Part shown: positions 11,801 through 24,594 of the stretch, one piece after another | Layout: each line of letters begins with the position of its first letter | Numbering within the stretch: the stretch's first letter is position 1 | Assembly: GCA_037951105.1 (NCBI GenBank) | Contig: JBAMJV010007513.1 | Coordinates: forward strand, 1 to 64,000 | Reading direction: 5' to 3' | Source: Echinarachnius parma | Taxonomy: Eukaryota; Echinodermata; Echinoidea; Clypeasteroida; Echinarachniidae | Length of the DNA: 64,000 bases | Translations under genes and position numbers: made by a program | The notes under the pieces: model-generated | Database searches by the model: none | Seen by the model: only the letters and a program-made list of their open reading frames with translations | Told to the model about the DNA's origin: nothing

Positions 11801-14800
11801 ATCCATAATAAGTCATCTGGTCAATAATGGATCAAGGCCAAGTTGCATACAGTTGCGATTAGATATCAACCAAATAAAGCTTCTTGAAGATTCATGAAGC
11901 GAACGTCACATATTTCTTAAATCAGAAAGGTTTGATCGCGGCTCAAAGCGTTGTGCAAATTAAAGGCCCCTGATTACCGTACCTTGGAACATTTGGAGAA
12001 GCATTCTGTCGGTGTCGGTATGAGTTGCTGCCTCCTGACGTTGTTCCTCCATGAATGTTTGAATGTGTTTGAGGGCGTCCTTTGACCTAACAGTCTCATG
12101 GATCGCAAGAGAGCTGCTGTATTTCTGATAAGGATAATCACATACAAGACAAAAATATTACAATTATTATTATAAAATGAACATGGATTTTCTCAAGATT
12201 CAGCACTATTTTGCATACTACCACGCCATATCTCTCATTATAAGTGGCTTATAAGCGTGGTCGGACTGATTGATTTAAGGGGCCGGGGCGTGCAAATAAA
12301 TTTGAGGTGGTACACTCTGTGAATTTCTATATTTTTAATGATTTTCCCATGAGTTTGGTCATTGTTTTATTGAATAACTGGTGACACATTGCCCCCCCCC
12401 CTACCTCCCGGCTCTATATGCCACGTACTAATCATCACCATCCATGTTGTTTTTTCATTGTTCCGTTTCCATACCCAACATGTGCCGGAATATGACATGG
12501 TTTTACCCCAACAAAATATTGTACATGTATTGCCCAAATATGACAATATTTTGCCTGAATATGGGTTGATTCTTGCACGAATATTGTAATTTCAAAACTC
12601 TCAGGAGGGAGCTGCAGCCCTCTGTGCCCTCGAACTTGTAAGTCTATATTGAATCATATTGATAAATGTGAGGGTTATTCACCAACATTTGCATCATTTA
12701 CTAACATAATACATAGAGCTAAGAATATGTTATTGTTTCATGTTTAGATATAAATCGCAAAAATGATAGCAAGTTTGATAGGGTATACCTGAAGATGCTC
12801 GCAGCAGGTGATGAGACTGCGTTGTCTGCCCGGCGCCCGTGCCATATCGCCGATCGATTTCCCTAGCTTGCCCAGAGCGTGCCCGAACCTTTCTGACGAG
12901 TGGTTGTAACTCTTAAGGGTCGTTAGGGATTTCTCCGATTCCTTAACTAGGGACGTTTCTGCTAAATGAAACAAAACAACGTTATCATTTTTCTGACATG
13001 TAACATTTCAAACATTTAGCATGTTTAATGATATTCTAAGTGTTTTCAGCAACCCTATACCAGTATACCATAATCTTGTAAAGAGGTATTCTGGTCTAGT
13101 GGTTAGAGCTCCGCTCTATGCACTAATCGGCCCGGGTTCGAATCTTGGCCGCGTCTATCGGAAGGTGACGATAAAGGGCGGTCCCAGACGTAAATAATCA
13201 TAATTGATTGAATGCGTCTGCAAAAACCAACCAACCAACCTTATAAATCATCAACCAATTTTCCCATGCTTGATCAGAGCGAATAATGTACGTGATCCAA
13301 TAGTATTTGCTGTAGAGCATTAATTTGTTTCTATTTAAGGTAATTTAAATTTAAATTGTTATAAATCACATTTATAATGATTCGTTTTTCTTAATAATGT
13401 AATTAAATAAAGATATCTATATTTAAATAGTTTATCAATATGAAATGTGTACAAACGCTAGAAGATCCGTGCTGATAACGCATTCATGTTACAATTTAAC
13501 ATTTAGTATAGTGGAATGTCAAGCTCAAAACTAATTGGTAACTTATTTAATTAAATTATTATAAATTAAAGTTGGTCTAAATGACGTGAACTGATCCTTT
13601 TCACACGGGGGCCAAATCGTGTTTGCAATCATGATTGTAATCATGTTTACAATCACGGTGATTCTGTTGCCGACCTTTCACACGACAAAAATACTTCGAG
13701 CACACCGTGATTAGAATTAGGATACGTGTTTATGTGTACATGTCAATTAAATCAAACAAGGAGATACACTTCATGCACTGCACTCGAAGCGAAGAGCTCG
13801 CGGTTTATCGGCGGAAGTGCATGTAAGGTCACGTAAGCTCCGCCTCCTAAATCGTGTTTTGGCGGTCAAGCCTTACAAATGAGATATTCGCACCGTGATT
13901 TAAGTGAATCGTGATTAGAAAACACCTTCGGATAACGATTACAGTTTCGCGATTCGTGATTCTAGTTTGCTTTCACACGGTCAAAAAATACCGTGATTGG
14001 AGTAAAAAATTATTCCAATCGTGATTGCAATCACGATTTGACCCTCGTGTGTAATCCTCATTTGCCACTAGTCTGTTTGTCACAACAATAAAGTTACCAT
14101 GAACACTTCATCTAAGTTATTAAAGCTCAACATAATCAATGCATTTTCCTTACCCGAGTTTTTAGACATCCAGGAAAAGATTTTAAACATGATATCGTGG
14201 ATCGCCTCCTGGAAAGCATCATTCACCCGATCTGGAACTGTGTGAGTATCTGTAATTAAAAAGGGAATCCTTACTTAATTAAAGATAATGCGGTGGTTCA
14301 AACTACAATTAAATATATTTGGTATGTGTTACTACATTTGAATCGTTATTAAACTATGTCATGAAACTGATTATGAAATCCTTATTTTGACTCCACGGAT
14401 GTATAATAGATAACGGGCGAGGAATATGACAATTAAAATATTGTACGAAATAGGGAATTAAGAAAATGATGCATTTATACGAGATTGTTACCCAATACAG
14501 ATAACTGATTATATATACCTTCGGTTGGCTTATTTTCTACCTCCGCAAGAGATTTCGTGTGTTTTTGGACCGTCACAATTTTCATGACGTCAAGATTTGC
14601 GCAAATCCTGATCATGTACATTTTGACAGACTCTACATCACGAGCCCCACCGACGCCCAGGGAGGCCGTCATACCAAGAATCTGTGAAAAAAGAATAAAA
14701 TTACTCAAGTATTATAATTTTAATAAATTGCATTTCTGCGACCCTTAATCATGGCCATAATGGACGACAAGTGGCTTGGATGTTCAGTAATATCAAAGAA

Positions 14801-17800
14801 ATTAACCTGTGCAATTAATCATCAAACCCAAGTTAAACTAATAATTATAAGCATCGTTATTACATCAAAATTAAATCAACTTATATATTGAAAATACGAA
14901 TAATAAGTAAGAATAACATTAAAAAGACATACTATTATTTGAATATTTTGTATTGATATTTTGAAGACGCATTTGATCATGTAATTATTGTAAGATTAAA
15001 AACTGATAATTAAAAATACATTTTCCAAAATGTTATTACTTCATCATTAAAAAAAAATCATTGATCATTTATAAGGAAATAATAAGATAATTTTAATTCA
15101 GAAATGGCAACACTATCTTTACCTGAGGAAGCAGGCGTGGTTCCGCATGTTCGTCACCATCAAGCTTGTATTGATAATATAGTTCCATTATCATGTTGTA
15201 CTGGTTCCCTTTCTGTAAAGTGTAACATATATATCAATATATACATATACATTAGCCGTCAGTGGATTAGATTAATGGTAATTTTCATCAACTTTAGTCG
15301 CCCAATTGACCATAATAAGATTATCCAACGTCAGCTGCATTTAGTTTATATCCACTTTATAGCACCATTTAAGTTTTGATATAAGAAGCTTACCCATTTA
15401 GATGATAATACATTTATTCCGTCAAAACAAACACATTGAAAATAAGTCGAGATATTCAAGCGTTGTAGTGCTTCGATCAATAAGTATGCTCTAACTTATC
15501 ACACCATCGTTGTTTCAACATACCATATGGTAGACTAAGTATTCAAAATATTTATGAAAGAACATGAGAACATGTAAATAAATCTTGAGCCAGTTGTTTA
15601 GATGATGAATGTATTACCTTGGTTTCGTGACATTCGTCAAAGATGATGAGTCCAATGTCTTTCAGAGAAACTTGCTTGCTCTGTAGGGCGTCCACCAATA
15701 TCTGCGCCGTGAGTACCACGACATCGTTGTCTCTCAGGAGGATGTTGAGCGGGAGGCGTGGTCGTTGCCCACTCTGTCCGTGATCACCGCAAACCTTGTC
15801 GACTCGCTGGATGTACTTCTTGAACACAGTGCTTTGTTGGTCGACAAGTGGAACCTATACACACATTTCAAACAATTATACGTACAAGGAGTTTAAGACA
15901 ACTAAGATTGTATATGTATTCTAAAGCATTGCAATGGTTTTCTAAAGAGACACGTACTGACAGTCATATATTTTTAAGTCTGTTATACATGTAAATGTTT
16001 GGTATAAGAGACATATTTAAAAGTATGACTAATATTAGAGTCTAGAGATTAGGCGCTACATGGATATAAATCTAACACATGCTCTGTTTTGTACAACGAT
16101 TGTACGTTTTATATGTCAATAAACCGAATATTATTATAAGTATTATTATTATTATACGTCTTATACATACATGAAGAGTTTAAAAGAATACTGATATATG
16201 TATCTTATATACAAGTCTGACATTATATTCTGATAAAAGAGACATATATATAAGATTCTATATAAGCCGGGGATATAAGTGTCTGATATAGGAGTCTTAT
16301 ATAAGAATCAAGATATGCAGTAATATTCAACTATAAGAGCCCAATATGCAGGTCAGCATGTCTATAGTCAGATATGAGAGTCCGCTATAAAAATGTGTTC
16401 ATAAGAGTCGGTAACAATCAACAATCAATAACAACGAATGCATGATATTTAAGGCCACAAGAGGTACTGCAAGAAAATAAGGGTCACTTTTTGATAGAGA
16501 AAATAACCTTGACCTTGACATCGAACTTGATAATGCAGATGATAATAAACGTTATAATACCAATTCATACTTAAATGTGTCTCAATTTATAAACTATCAT
16601 CATACATAAAGGTTAGGCAAATTCAAAATAAGAACAAATAAATACCTGATTGACGACAAATATCACTTTCCTTCGACGTTCACATTCTTCTAGTACGTGC
16701 TGAGCAACGGCAACAGCAACGAACGTTTTGCCCGACCCAGTGGGGGCGACTACTATCGTGTTATGCCCCTGGAGGGCTGGCTGTGCAAGCTCTACTTGGT
16801 AGTCGCGTAGGACAAGTGTTTCCGTGGATTGGGTTACGCCTGGAAATAAATATATTGGATGTAATGGAAAAATGAAATTGAAGATTTAAATAAACAAAAC
16901 ATACATATTTAAATATCAATAAACCTTTCAGCACTCGAGAATAATACAGATACAATGATATATAAACATGATACAAATATATAATAGTTCATACTTTTTT
17001 TTAAGAGAAGCACAACAAATTTTACTAGGAAACTAAAGTTTAATTGATTAACTGTCTTGATTGATTTGAATAAATGCTATAATCTCAATTGTTTTCTTTA
17101 GAATGCACATATGCTAAACATGGAAATAATGTGCACTAATATAGAGAAAGGTCAAAAGTGGATAGCAACAAAGGCCAATCGTTATTTTGCACAGTGGCGT
17201 TGCGTTGTGGGGCTGTTTTTTCTTCTTCTTTTTTTTTTTTTGGGGGGGGGGGGGGGGCCCGGGGGGGGAGGGCGCAAATTATTGGGAGGGCACGTCTTAT
17301 TCATTTCTTTATTTGTTCAAAAATATATTATTATTATCATTTTTGTTGGGGGGAGGGGGGGGGGGGGGGGGCGACGTGCCCTCATGCCCCCCTATATATC
17401 ATATTTTACCTGAATAACGATCTCCACCAGGCAGTGCCCTCATTTCATCATCATTAGCATATCCGTTTTGATGTTCTTGCACCCATGCTGCTGCCGCCGT
17501 TGCGCCACCACTTGCGCCACCTGGATATGGGGGCAAAGCAAAGTAAGAATTGACAGATTAGTTTTCCTGCAATATAATGTAATTACTCATTCATTCATTC
17601 ATTTATTCATTCATTCATTCATTCATTCATTCATTCATTCATTCATTCATTCATTCATTCATTCATTCATTCATTCATTCATTCATTCATTCATTCATTC
17701 ATTCATTCATTCATGTAAACTATGCATTCATTCATGTAATCATTCATTAATTCACTCATTCATCCATTCAATAATTAATTAATTAAATTCTTCATTATTT

Positions 17801-18706
17801 AATGTATTCATGTAATCACTTATTCATTCATTCATTCATTCATCCATCTATTAACTTGCATTAACATGCATTAAACTAATTCATTAATTAATTAATTAAA
17901 TTCTTCATGCATTTATTCATTCATGTATGCTTCCATGTAATCACTAATTAATTCATTCTTTCACACATTCATTAATTCATGTATTATTTATATTCATTCC
18001 CATTCATTTGAATTGAACATTGAAAGTTTGACAACCAAACGGAATGTCATTCATGAATTAATCGGTTAATATTAATTTCCACATTTTAAAGGTAAACCAA
18101 AAAAGTAGACGTTCATTAATTTTGTAATATATTAAAGGGATAATACAGTTCTGGTCAAACTGAATTTAAGTAACCAAAACTTGAGTCCCAAAACACACCC
18201 AACATGACATTAAAGGAACTAAAGAATACAACGCACTTTGGCACTTTTTCCATAGTTGATGACTTGTAAAATAGGTCTGCCGAAAAAAACTCCATGAAAA
18301 TAAACACAGTAGTGATTTTTGACTAATTTTCTGATGCCAAATCTCACTTAGCAGCCAGTCTACGCCCCACCCACATTTAGGGTCCAGAATCGGCAGCGTG
18401 ATTGACATGTGATTAACAATTAATTGGCTTACGTCATCTACAGAATTTAGTTCATTAGTCCGTTCTTTAGATGACGTCACATTTTGGCGATTTAAAAGGG
18501 GCGTTCCCAGGGCAATTATATATTTACTAATTACCCCAAAATTGATTGATTTCATGGGACATGACTGCCAAATTCTTTTTCTTGAGGAAAAATTACATAT
18601 AGAGAGCCTAATTGTGAAGATTAGGCCATATATAGACGCTGTAGTTCCTCTAATGGTCCATTTCAGAGGTTGATGGACACGGGTGGGTAGCACTTTTGAA
18701 TGAGAG

Positions 18707-18737
<31 letters not shown>

Positions 18738-21700
18738 ATGACAAATTGTGTATTATACCTGGTGGTTGCATCACGTTAAGACGATCCATGTCGGCTGTCA
18801 TTCCAGTCGATGAACTGGTGCTAGCAGCTAAAGAATTGTAATGATTAAAAGACAACAATACTAGGATCATAAATGACAGTGTTATATTTCAATTTACTAT
18901 TATAATGATAATGTATTAGATATATTGGAATTCTCATTTAAAAACGAAGTAATCATTGCATGTGAGTCCGTTAAGTGATTAATTGTTCTTGGTTTGTGTA
19001 CAAAATATTGGAACAATTGTTTTCCTAAAAACTAGATTTTAAAATGTTGATTGTTTAAAATGTAGATGTTTGATTTTGGGTTCATTGTAATTTAAAGGGG
19101 TAGTACAGCTTTGGTAAGGCTGAGATTTAGTAACCAAAACCTGCATAATAACTTTAGAAACTAATAGTTATAACTCCACCATGCTCGAAAGTTATAGAAA
19201 TTTACAAACGACTATTGGTCGTAAAAAGCCTGTTAACATTAAAAAATAGCCATTAAAACACAAAAGGATGCTCGCTAAAAAGCAATGGTTTTAATCATTT
19301 TTCATACACAATTATGCATGTAATGTTTTGTTGAAATAACGATTTAATAGAAATATCATCAACAACTATTTAAAAACCTCTTTTGAAAATGTTTGAACAA
19401 ATGTAAGCATATTTTAAATCTAAAAAAACAAATCATTTAATAAATCTGGGGACCAGATTTATTCCGATCGGATAAACTTATTGATATTTCAGCCGTTTCT
19501 GAACCGATTTTGATGAAAAAAGGTTTATTCTGTCATTAAAATTGTATGCGCTTTTAAATTTAACACCCAGTTTTTCATTATCTCACACCAAAACAAATTA
19601 TTTTGTTCAGCGCCCTCTATACCAAAACGGAACTACCTCATTAATAATTGCAAGTAATCAAAAGTGTTAATAAAGTAGTAAATGTCCATGAGCGTACCAA
19701 CTTTTCTCGACCCGCCATCTGAAGAAGGAAGCATGCTATCCTTCTCAAATTTGCTTTCCTTGGAATAGGTAAATGACTTAGATGACCTGGAGGCCCCCGA
19801 GGTCACAGAGGTCACCATGCTGACGTCATCACCGACATCGCTACTGAGATCGCCGAGGGAAAACTTGACGGCAATACTGTTCTTGCCGATGCTTGATGAC
19901 GTGTCAGATGAAGCAGTCGCCTCAGCCAAATAGGGGTACTTGGCAACTGAATTCAGCGGAAATTAAGAAAAGTTATGGGTAAGACATAAAACTACACATA
20001 TTATTATATTATTCGATCTTTTGCAGCACAGCAATTTAAATATATCGAATGCTGTCCGTTCCAATGAATGATGGTGTGTCAGAAGAATCATTCGCCTCGT
20101 CTCAGCCAAACTGTGGGAAATGGCAACTGGATTCAGTGGAAATTAGGAAAAGTTATGGATAAGACATCAAATAACACATTCTTAGATTGTTTGTTATAAA
20201 GCAAATGAGAAAGTGGCGTCCCTATACGGGGGAAATGTATAACTATAAATATTTTACAAGTTTATTGAGTGGTTATAACAACAATTGTTCTCAGCAGTTT
20301 CTTTCTATGTCGATAGCAATTATTGCAAGATCCCAGATACACAATACATACTCTAGCAGGAAAGTGTATATGACAGTGTTTTATATCAATTAACACTCAG
20401 ATATTCGTGAATATAACGTATGTTACGAAATCAACTAAACACGTAATCTATGTGAACATTTTACGGACAGAATGATTTGACCAATACAATTTAAAGTTAT
20501 CCATTAACATCATAAGATTTTTCTAAAGTGATATTTGAGGCTCAATCATATACCAATATACCATCGTGAGATTCTTCTGAATGACGTGTGAAAGTTTCAT
20601 ATAAATAAAAAACTGTTTACCAGGTGAAAAGGTGAAAATAGATGTCAGATTTCATCACCTATATACTGCCCATTGATTTCCACTACAATCGAAAAGCGTT
20701 CTGGATCGCTTTTCAGACAAATTCAGTTTCTCCATAATTAGGAAGATATTTGAAAAAATGAAAACCTGTTTTATTCTTCCTATTAGCCAAACAAGAAGGT
20801 ACACAACAAATATGAATAAGGTGAAATTTGACAAAGTTGATACCTGTAAGTATGTCGATGGCAAGATCAGTGAGACCCTCTTGAATCAAGATATGGTATA
20901 GTTGACTTCTTGCGGTAGGTCCCGTCCGCCTGCGCCATTCTGTGAGGACTTTTAAATCATTGCAATAATGAAAGATAACCATTTATATAGTTCCATCAAA
21001 GACCATCAATGATTACCAAGTACACAAATAAACGCTAATATACATTAAAGATATAATTATAAGACATATAATGGTCAGTCGTGTGTATAGTGGCAACAAG
21101 TTATCTCGGGTGTATTTTGTTTCTGTTGATTTTAGTCAAATTTCTTCATCATTGGGGCCATTCTTTGAAAAGTGAAACTTTTTTGGAAAAAATGAAGTTT
21201 GTTTTTTCAGTTGTTTTATTCCATTATTGGAAAGATCAATGTCCAAGGTTTTATGAGATATATGTTTTATATTGAATTTTACAATTTTCTTACTCATTTG
21301 CATAAATTTACATATTTCAATATTCAAATAAAAATCATAACTCAAAAAATAATCAAGCTAGCTTATTCCTCTTATTCTCCTGTACATGTTGATACCAACT
21401 TTGTGACAATTGAACTTCATGTTACTATCGAAACCTAATATTTGTAAAATTCATATTTCCATTCACATTGTACATGTCACACACGTGACCACCCCAAAAT
21501 GTCACACACGTGACCCAGACATCCCCACATAATAACATACATTATAAAACAACTGTTTGAGATCAATTTTATTTTTTACCATTTTCTTACTTACAGATAT
21601 ATATCAGTTGTCTGATACTAATATGAACATTTTAGCTTTTCATATCTCACAGGATTTCGTACGTGAAATTGAGTTTAATTTTTTTTCTAAAAAAATGCTC

Positions 21701-22692
21701 CCGTGCAAAGTCACACATGTGACCGATGCCATTTGACCTCTGTCCTTGGGTAACGTAATCCTGATTAAAAAATGTGTGTTACACTTGAAAGACTTCAACA
21801 TATGCAAGTCATATATGAAGTTCACATCATCATACCTCCTATACTAAAATATAAGCATCCCATTTCAATTTTTTTTATATTTTAGGTCACACACGTGACC
21901 AAGAATGGCCCATTGATTACACAAAATCCACTGTTGTAGTGATCATTATATACATATTGTGAAATTAAAGGGATAGTACAGTTCTGGTCAAACATAATTT
22001 GAGTATCTAAATCTTGTCAGTTATCATCAATGATGCTTGAATGGTAGAAAAACATATAAATGGCTAAATTACGGAGCTGTTTTCATCCCAAAAGCAGCTG
22101 TGAACATTAAAGGGCGCCTTTTAATACAGACACGTCAAGTTTCAACGGCATTTGTAAAACAAATTATATTTATGTTTGGTAAAAAAAAAAAAATTCAATA
22201 GAGAGATCCATACAAACAATTTTAAAACCATAGTTGCATTTTTTCCAAAATATAGGCATTATAAATATTTTCTTAAATGATTGAATCAAAGATGGTCCCC
22301 AACATGTATTCCAATCAATTACATTATTATGGATATTTCAGCCGTTTCTGATCAAAGTTGATTCTGTCATTAAAATGGTGACATACCTTTTCAAATGTTA
22401 CACCAAGTCCTCACCAAAAAAAAATCTTGAAGCGCCCTCTAAACCAAAACTAAACTACCCCTTTAAAAGAATTGAGCATTTCCATTGGAATAAAGTATGC
22501 TTTAATTTGAATACCTTTTAATAAGGCACGGAAGAAGTCATCTTTGTATTTGTTTAGAAGCTCCTCAAGTTCTTCACATTTAGAACCCAAGGCGATACCA
22601 ATAACCCAATAATGCTTGTTGTCTTCCCGCAGGATTTCTCGGCTTAAAGAGACTAACTCTTTGTCTGAGATGCATAGTTGTGAATCAGCCAT
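8279..22692 (-). CDS. Gene A: full-length Death-domain RIG-I-like receptor (DECH helicase), 16 coding exons
   Basis: Predicted cytosolic RNA sensor of the RIG-I/MDA5/LGP2 family, about 974 residues. Coding exons, 5' to 3' on the minus strand: 22515-22692, 20844-20948, 19698-19946, 18759-18827, 17410-17520, 16646-16839, 15618-15854, 15123-15212, 14519-14681, 14154-14249, 12789-12961, 11983-12124, 10913-11152, 10347-10514, 9173-9327, 8279-8833. Every junction is GT-AG and the phases join without a stop. Domain order: one Death domain (exons 1-2), Ser/Ala/Gly linker (3-5), Hel1 (6-9), helical Hel2i (10-12), Hel2 (13-15), C-terminal regulatory domain (16). Helicase motifs visible: LRDYQVEL (Q), APTGSGKT (I), DECH (II), MTAS (III), LFTQT (IV), [14 protein letters not shown] (V) and QTRGRTRA (VI, completed across a splice). 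The start is the first ATG that opens the Death domain; an upstream ATG stops after two codons and overlaps it. Gene B diverges from the same upstream interval. Family assignment is firm; individual splice sites are visual predictions. Confidence 0.9.
9600..10211. mobile_element. Foldback element, arms about 290 bp, in a gene A intron
   Basis: Ends are TACAGGGTGACCCAGAAAGG and its near reverse complement at 10190-10210. Arms match through the CAGGCCGTGGGGCGAGAATG region at the centre. Non-autonomous; no transposase. Reading frames inside are repeat-derived. Confidence 0.8.
13083..13250 (+). mobile_element. tRNA-derived SINE-like element
   Basis: TGGTCTAGTGG resembles a pol III A box and GGTTCGAATC a B box about 40 bases later; the element ends in a CCAACCAACCAACC tail. 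The cloverleaf is not intact, so a SINE is likelier than a tRNA gene. Confidence 0.5.
13601..14053. mobile_element. MITE-like element with CACACG termini in a gene A intron
   Basis: Left end TCACACGGGGGCCAAATCGT and right end ACGATTTGACCCTCGTGTG are inverted repeats; the body is rich in AATCACG/CGTGATT blocks in both orientations. Confidence 0.65.
14519..16839 (-). other. Gene A Hel1 RecA-like domain (exons 6-9)
   Basis: Exon 6 (16646-16839) holds the Q motif LRDYQVEL and Walker A APTGSGKT and ends in VIFVVNQ. Exon 7 (15618-15854) holds motif [12 protein letters not shown]. Exon 8 (15123-15212) is a 30-codon exon. Exon 9 (14519-14681) begins [12 protein letters not shown] (motif III). All ATPase residues expected for an RLR/Dicer-type SF2 helicase are present, making this the internal reference for the changed exons of genes B and C. 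Confidence 0.9.
17581..17850. repeat. (ATTC)n microsatellite
   Basis: Long near-perfect TTCA repeats, with degenerate extension to about 18000. The Ser-Phe-Ile-His frame through it is an artefact. Confidence 0.95.
19091..19634. mobile_element. MITE of the AAAGGGGTAGTACAG family
   Basis: Starts TTTAAAGGGGTAGTACAG and ends with GCGCCCTCTATACCAAAAC followed by an AACTACC segment. Related copies lie at 21967-22466, about 41935-42304 and 56170-56642, so this is a local interspersed family. Confidence 0.7.
20062..20180 (-). pseudogene. Decayed duplicate of gene A exon 3 splice region
   Basis: GAATCATTCGCCTCGTCTCAGCC and the following bases up to AAAGTTATGGATAAGACATC parallel the 5' part and acceptor intron of exon 3 (19880-19990). 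Open coding is not maintained; it reads as a dead tandem exon copy. Confidence 0.65.
21480..21915. other. Cluster of TCACACACGTGAC palindromes
   Basis: The motif or a close variant occurs near 21477, 21500, 21711 and 21886, each with a CACGTG-type core. The stretch lies in gene A intron 1 and contains no exon. Either E-box-like sites or arms of an old repeat. Confidence 0.4.
21967..22466. mobile_element. MITE of the AAAGGGGTAGTACAG family (copy 2)
   Basis: Starts TTAAAGGGATAGTACAG and ends ACTAAACTACCCCTTTAA after a GCGCCCTCTAAACC segment. Immediately 3' of gene A exon 1 in the transcript sense. Confidence 0.7.
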
Positions 22693-22864
22693 TACGGCAT
22701 CTACAAGGGAATCAATATTGAAATGAGAGAAAATTCAGATCAAATCTATTGAGCCAATTAATCTAATTAAGCAGCCAACGTGAAATCTTTTGCCTATTTT
22801 GCAAGGCAGTCATGAAATTGCAATCATCACAGTTTTAAATCAAAGTTAACATTCAGGCTGCACA

Positions 22865-23092
22865 CTAATGCCCGGCGCAGACGGAGCCGACTCGGCCCGA
22901 ACCGACTGGTTTTCAGTCAGGCTAGAGTTAGTTTCGCTCAGTTGGAGCCGATCCAACATGTTGAATCGGCCTCGAATGACCTCCGACTGGCACTTGGGAA
23001 AAACCCGAGTCCTGAGGCAGCGCATACTGAGTTAATCAGGCTGAAAACCAGTCGGATCGGGTCGAGTCGGCTCTGTCTGCGCCGGGCATTAG
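22865..23092. mobile_element. Palindromic MITE, TGCCCGGCGCAGAC termini (copy 1)
   Basis: Ends CTAATGCCCGGCGCAGAC and its reverse complement; the interior has ACCAGTCGG and GAGTCGGCTC blocks. A second copy in opposite orientation is at 40573-40805. Confidence 0.75.
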
Positions 23093-23638
23093 AGTCGTCG
23101 AAGACAACTGCTTAAAAATGGGGTCCTTTTGTCATTTTAAGAAAATCGTTATTATCAAAGAATGCCCTATAAAAGACTGATATTTTTGTCTAGACTAATA
23201 ATGTTCGATTCGAGACACACCCCCCCCCCCCCCCCCCCCCCCCCACCCATATAATTCCATCGACCATAATGTCCCGCATAATGTACAGCTACACTCTAAA
23301 TTACAGGGATTTAAAATCTAAATCGTAGCTTGGATTAAAACAAATATAAATACACTTAGATTATTTGTAAATCTATGGAGACTTAAAAAGTCGCGCGAAA
23401 GCAGTTGTTAATCGAAGGCCAAGGTGTGATTTTCAATCCATCAAAGGATTGGAAAATAACGCCAGGTTATCGGAGATTTGACGAATGAGAACAGAGATAT
23501 TTCACACGTGACCTACTGCGGTATTCTGAAGCTCAGTTTTCTTAGTTTTATACTCATGAATATTCATAACTAGGATTACGGTTTTGGTTAGAGTTAAGGA
23601 TATGATTACAATGAGACCACTCTTTCCATCATCGATTT

Positions 23639-23705
23639 ACGTAGCGTAGTGGTCACGCTGTGGACCTCCACGCTCGGTGTCTCGGGTTCGAATCCTCTCT
23701 TAGTC
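23639..23705 (+). other. tRNA-like sequence (SINE head or tRNA relict)
   Basis: GTAGCGTAGTGG resembles an A box and GGTTCGAATCC a B box, spaced as in a tRNA, but the acceptor arms do not pair convincingly. Confidence 0.4.
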
Positions 23706-24594
23706 TTCTATTTTTTCTTTTGCGATGCTAATTGGTGAGTAGCGCTTTATTTAGTAAATGTATCATGCACAGTAAACTAAAAACTGAAAATTGTGGCCTG
23801 CATCACTGATTATGAATAATTCATTAGGATGCCATGAACTCGCCTGGGGCCTAATAAGATTAACATAAAACAAATCCAAAAGGGCTTCATTTTTAATCTA
23901 TCTGGATTTATATTTTTTAAATCCAACAAAAGATTTATTTTAAATCATGATCGGCTGGTCCCTAACCACAGCCGAAGAAAGATTTAAAAGTAAATCTAAT
24001 AGATTTAATTTTAAATCCTTGTAATTTAGAGTGTAGTCATACAGTATACTAGTATCTTTGCTACTAGTACTACTAGTTATTCATGCGTAAAATTTGCGTA
24101 TAATAATAACAATAAGTTACATTTATATATAGGCCGCATGATATGAAAGGGGAAAATATTACAACCAATTACAATTACAAAGTTAATAAACCTATAAAAT
24201 AATCAACTTACATATTATCTTCAAAAATTAATGTAAAGAAACAACACAAAATATCATCGAAAACACCCTGCAAGTCAATGGGATAACCGCGTTAGACGAG
24301 GCTGAGGGATCCTCGGGCGATTTGATAACAATTTTCATTATGTCAGGTTTTTTTGTTTGAATGTCATACCCTTTGTTTAAGCCTTTAATATACCAACTTA
24401 ATATTAGGCAAACAGACCGTATAGTTATATAGCATTATACATAATGATGATTATAACAAAGAGATTTTTTGAGAAGAAAATGGATACATGCAGGGACATG
24501 CATACTTAACAACTAACAAGTCACCAGAAAGAATTATAATATATGCACTCTGTTGAAATCGCCGTTATTTGTTAGATCAATGATTATTACTCAC

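Larger units (their letters stand above)
9173..14249 (-). other. Gene A Hel2i and Hel2 domains (exons 10-15)
   Basis: Exons 10-12 (14154-14249, 12789-12961, 11983-12124) encode a mostly helical segment rich in Glu, Lys, Leu and His, in the position of the Hel2i insertion of RLRs. Exon 13 (10913-11152) has GILFTQT (motif IV). Exon 14 (10347-10514) has [18 protein letters not shown] (motif V). Motif VI QTRGRTRA forms across the exon 14-15 junction. Exon 15 (9173-9327) ends in a helix [10 protein letters not shown], like the end of the linker exon in B and C (VSGLSVKEMKLM). Confidence 0.85.
17410..19946 (-). other. Gene A low-complexity linker (exons 3-5)
   Basis: Three phase-1 exons (19698-19946, 18759-18827, 17410-17520) encode a Ser-, Ala- and Gly-rich stretch of about 143 residues between the Death domain and the helicase, with segments such as [18 protein letters not shown] and [11 protein letters not shown]. 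No domain is recognisable; it fits a flexible tether between signalling domain and helicase. The intron between exons 3 and 4 carries inverted-repeat elements. Confidence 0.7.
20844..22692 (-). other. Gene A Death domain (exons 1-2)
   Basis: Exon 1 (22515-22692) starts [13 protein letters not shown] and contains YWVIGIALG and [11 protein letters not shown]. Exon 2 (20844-20948) continues [10 protein letters not shown] and [18 protein letters not shown]. The pattern of a WxIGxxLG segment, a Leu-rich helix, a conserved Trp-Arg and a late amphipathic helix matches the second Death domain of genes B, C and D (YWVIGSTLGIGLDVLDNML, then a LWR or QWR segment). About 95 residues, normal for a Death domain. 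A has no counterpart of the first Death domain of B, C and D. Confidence 0.8.

Noticed and set aside
13083-13160. Functional tRNA gene
   Set aside because: A- and B-box-like motifs but no paired acceptor stem; the tail suggests a SINE.
17468-17782. 104-codon Ser-Phe-Ile-His frame
   Set aside because: Translation of the (ATTC)n repeat; its first part overlaps gene A exon 5 on the opposite strand.
18166-18870. 234-codon minus-strand frame
   Set aside because: Only its start overlaps gene A exon 4; the rest runs through a poly-C tract and intron without conserved motifs or splice logic.
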